From assembly GCA_018242165.1 (NCBI GenBank), contig JAFECL010000024.1:1-43752 (forward strand): a stretch of 43,752 bases of DNA. Direction: 5' to 3'. Position 1 is the stretch's first letter. The number at the start of each line of letters is the position of its first letter. Positions 41,666-43,752 of this stretch are shown one piece after another. A program made the translations under genes and the position numbers. Under the pieces are notes generated by a model, which worked only from the letters and a program-made list of their open reading frames with translations, searched no databases and was not told the origin of the DNA. The DNA is from Pseudomonadota bacterium (GTDB taxonomy: Bacteria > Pseudomonadota > Alphaproteobacteria > Sphingomonadales > Sphingomonadaceae).

Positions 41666-42877
41666 GTGAAATACCTCGCCGACATCGACCGGTACATCTT
41701 TCGCCAGGTGCTGGGGCCGATGATCTCGGTCTTCGCCATCGCGGCCTCGCTGCTGGTGCTCGACAAGATGCACAAGCTGTTCGACTTCGTCGCGCTGGAA
41801 GGCGGGCCGATCAGCGTCGTGTTCCGGATGCTGGCCAACCTGCTGCCCGAATATGCCAGCCTGGCGGTGCCGCTGGGGCTGATGCTGGGGGTGCTGCTGG
41901 CCTTCCGCAAACTGGCGACCACCAGCGAGCTCGACGTGATGCGGGCGGTGGGCCTTTCCTATACCCGGCTGTTGCGGGTGCCCTATCTGCTGGCGCTGGC
42001 GCTGGCCGGGCTGAACCTCGTGATCGTCGGCTATCTCCAGCCGCTGTCGCGCTATTACTACGAACAGCTGGAGTTCGAGCTGCGCTCGGGCGCGCTGGGC
42101 GCCTCGATCAAGGTCGGCGAATTCAACACCCTGCAGGACCGGATGAGCCTGCGGATCGAGGAAAGCCGCGACGATGGCCACGAGCTGGTCGGGATCTTCG
42201 CCCGGGTGGTCGAAAAGGGCGGCGAAGTGCTGACCATCTCGGCGCGGAAAGGCCGTTTCCTCGCCCTGCACGAAAACCCCGACACCGTGATCCTGCGGCT
42301 GACCGACGGGCAGATCGTGCAGGATACCAGCCGCAGCGGCGCCCGGGTGCTGGCCTTTTCCAACCATGACCTGCCGATCGACCTGCCGGCGGTGGAGAAA
42401 TTCCGCGACCGGGGCGGGCGTGAGCGCGAATATTTCCTGCCCGAACTGCTGCGGATCGGCTGGGCCGACCAGACCCCGGCGATCAGCCGCAGCCAGGTCC
42501 GTGCCAGCCTGAACTATCGCCTGGCCGAAGTGGTGATGATCCTGCTGCTGCCGCTGCTGGCGGTGGCGCTGGCCGTACCGCCCAAGCGCTCGACCTCGAT
42601 GCTGGGGGTGTTCGTTTCGGTGATCATGGTGGTCGCCTACCACAAGGTCAACGAATACGGGCAGTCGGTCGCCGCGCTGGGCCGGGTCGATCCGGCGCTG
42701 GCGCTGTGGGGGCCGTTCACCGGCTTCGCGGCGATCATCCTGTGGATGTACTGGCGGATCGCCTATGTGCCCGGTGGCCAGCCGATCGGCGCGCTGGAAC
42801 GGTTCGCTTCCGGGATCGCCGGGCGGGTCCGGCGGATCGGCGGCTGGCTGGCGCGGCGGCTGGGGCTGGCGGCATGA
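41666..42877 (+). CDS. lptF: LPS export permease LptF
   Basis: A 403-residue inner-membrane subunit of the LptB2FG transporter that extracts LPS from the inner membrane. Three N-terminal helices (IDRYIFRQVLGPMISVFAIAASLLVLD, then ASLAVPLGLMLGVLLAFRKLATTSELDVMRAVG, then VPYLLALALAGLNLVIVGYLQPLSRYYYEQLEF) precede a periplasmic jellyroll domain (about 130-265) and three C-terminal helices (NYRLAEVVMILLLPLLAVALAVPPKRS onward). The segment SELDVMRAVGLS is the coupling helix that meets LptB. The start is GTG 41666. Its stop overlaps the lptG start (ATGA), so the two subunits are coupled. Confidence 0.93.
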   Translation: MKYLADIDRYIFRQVLGPMISVFAIAASLLVLDKMHKLFDFVALEGGPISVVFRMLANLLPEYASLAVPLGLMLGVLLAFRKLATTSELDVMRAVGLSYTRLLRVPYLLALALAGLNLVIVGYLQPLSRYYYEQLEFELRSGALGASIKVGEFNTLQDRMSLRIEESRDDGHELVGIFARVVEKGGEVLTISARKGRFLALHENPDTVILRLTDGQIVQDTSRSGARVLAFSNHDLPIDLPAVEKFRDRGGREREYFLPELLRIGWADQTPAISRSQVRASLNYRLAEVVMILLLPLLAVALAVPPKRSTSMLGVFVSVIMVVAYHKVNEYGQSVAALGRVDPALALWGPFTGFAAIILWMYWRIAYVPGGQPIGALERFASGIAGRVRRIGGWLARRLGLAA

Positions 42878-43752
42878 ACACCGAACTGTTCCCCTCGCGC
42901 ACGCTGGCCTTCTACCTCGCGCGGATGTTCCTGACCCGCACCTTCGCGATGTTGCTGATGCTGGTGCTGGTGCTGCAGGTGCTCGATCTGCTCAGCGAAA
43001 GCGGCAAGATCCTGGCCCATCCGGGCAACGGTCAGGCGCAGATCTGGCACTATGTCACGCTGCGCGCGCCGCAGCTGGCGGCGTTCTTCCTGCCCTATTC
43101 GGTGCTGCTGGGCACGCTGGGCACCTTCTGGCCGCTCAACCAGAATTCGGAAGTGGTGGCGATGCGCGCGGCGGGCCTCTCGGCGCACCAGATCCTTTCC
43201 CCGCTGCTGGCCGCCGCCGGGGTGGTGGCCATGCTCAGCTTCACCTTCAACGAAACCGTGGTGACCCACGCCGCGGCGAAGCTGAAGGCATGGCAGGACG
43301 CCGGCTTTGGCCCGATCCCCCGGGGCAGTGCGATCCGCTCGAACATCTACCTGGCCGATGGGCCCAACGTGCTGTTCGCCCAGACGGTTAGCGGCAATGG
43401 CGCGGCCATGCGGATGGAAGGGGTCACCTGGTACGGCCGCGACGCCGCCGGCATGGTAACGCGCGAGCTGCACAGCGCCGAGGCGAGCTATACCGGCGCC
43501 GGCTGGCGGCTGGCGGCACCGCGCCAGTTCACCGTTGCCGACACCCGCAGCCAGCCGCTGCCCGATCAGCTGGTGGCGCGCGGGATCACCCCCGCCGACG
43601 TGGCGATCAGCGCGGTCAACGCCGATGCCGAGGATATCATCCAGCTGCACCAGTCGATCAGTGCGATCGCCGCCGCCGGGCGCCACACCGCCGAGCTGGA
43701 GGGCAAGTGGTGGCACAAGCTGGCCGTGCCGCTGTCGTGCATGCTGATGCCG
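42874..43752 (+). CDS. lptG: LPS export permease LptG (partial, runs off the window)
   Basis: The first 293 codons are present; the gene continues past the right edge. It opens MNTELFPSRTLAFYLARMFLTRTFAMLLMLVLVLQVLDLLSESGKIL, the first helix of LptG. The second and third follow (PQLAAFFLPYSVLLGTLGTFWPLNQNSEVVAMRAAGLSAHQIL, then AAAGVVAMLSFTFNETVVTHAA). A periplasmic domain (about 125-270) follows, and the start of the fourth helix is visible at the end (WWHKLAVPLSCMLMP). The ATG at 42874 overlaps the lptF stop by 4 bases. It forms the LptB2FG complex with LptF; lptB is not in the window. Confidence 0.92.
   Translation, partial: MNTELFPSRTLAFYLARMFLTRTFAMLLMLVLVLQVLDLLSESGKILAHPGNGQAQIWHYVTLRAPQLAAFFLPYSVLLGTLGTFWPLNQNSEVVAMRAAGLSAHQILSPLLAAAGVVAMLSFTFNETVVTHAAAKLKAWQDAGFGPIPRGSAIRSNIYLADGPNVLFAQTVSGNGAAMRMEGVTWYGRDAAGMVTRELHSAEASYTGAGWRLAAPRQFTVADTRSQPLPDQLVARGITPADVAISAVNADAEDIIQLHQSISAIAAAGRHTAELEGKWWHKLAVPLSCMLMP

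Noticed and set aside
1-43752. CRISPR arrays, insertion sequences, rRNA genes or a replication origin
   Set aside because: No spaced direct repeats, transposase motifs, rRNA-like sequence or DnaA-box clusters were noticed.

Overview
The window is GC-rich, densely packed chromosomal DNA from an alphaproteobacterium, most likely a sphingomonad (Sphingomonas/Novosphingobium type). This is inferred from a large TonB-dependent receptor with catabolic genes, a class I PHA synthase with an alanine/lysine-rich phasin, a DUF1254/DUF1214 protein, an AAACCGGTTCCCAC-type palindromic repeat and many GGGAGAG ribosome sites. No rRNA, CRISPR array, transposase or prophage gene is visible. One tRNA gene, tRNA-Cys(GCA), is present.

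Layout. 1-1577 (minus): a coupled mini-operon of a DUF1272 zinc-ribbon-like protein, a ThiD kinase fused to a VOC/glyoxalase domain, and the start of a membrane protein. 1593-5709: hairpins, glmM, an SDF-type symporter and a DUF5690 transporter. 5769-13258 (minus): a catabolic cluster with a KshA-like Rieske oxygenase, an HsaA-like flavin monooxygenase and a type I extradiol dioxygenase. Upstream in it lie a zinc alcohol dehydrogenase, a membrane-anchored DUF1330-like protein, a secreted haem-c/beta-propeller protein and a small membrane protein. A divergent AraC regulator and a FucP-like transporter (13349-15727) adjoin it. 15738-20953: a divergent LysR regulator and a dabB-dabA-PII-like operon for energy-coupled inorganic carbon uptake.

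21035-31408 (all minus): an amidohydrolase, TonB receptor, LysR regulator, D-amino-acid dehydrogenase, gamma-glutamyltranspeptidase and N-acyl-D-amino-acid deacylase. Together they look like an uptake and breakdown locus for D-amino-acid or gamma-glutamyl compounds. 31630-34808: a small HTH regulator divergent from a cytochrome P450 and a DUF1254/DUF1214 protein. 35116-38089 (minus): tRNA-Cys, an enoyl-CoA hydratase, a winged-helix regulator with a degenerate receiver, and an AlaC-like aminotransferase. 38276-41177: PHA synthase and phasin, with a promoter flanked by PhaR-like TGCNNNGCA sites. 41261-43752: clpS, lptF and the start of lptG, cut by the window end.

The most unusual items are the haem-c/propeller protein and DUF1330-like membrane protein inside the ring-cleavage cluster, the ThiD-VOC fusion, the DAB operon in an apparently heterotrophic background with a nested LysR-type operator, the D-amino-acid locus, and a possible internal translation start in the phasin gene. 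All functions are read from motifs and family resemblance; no database search was run.
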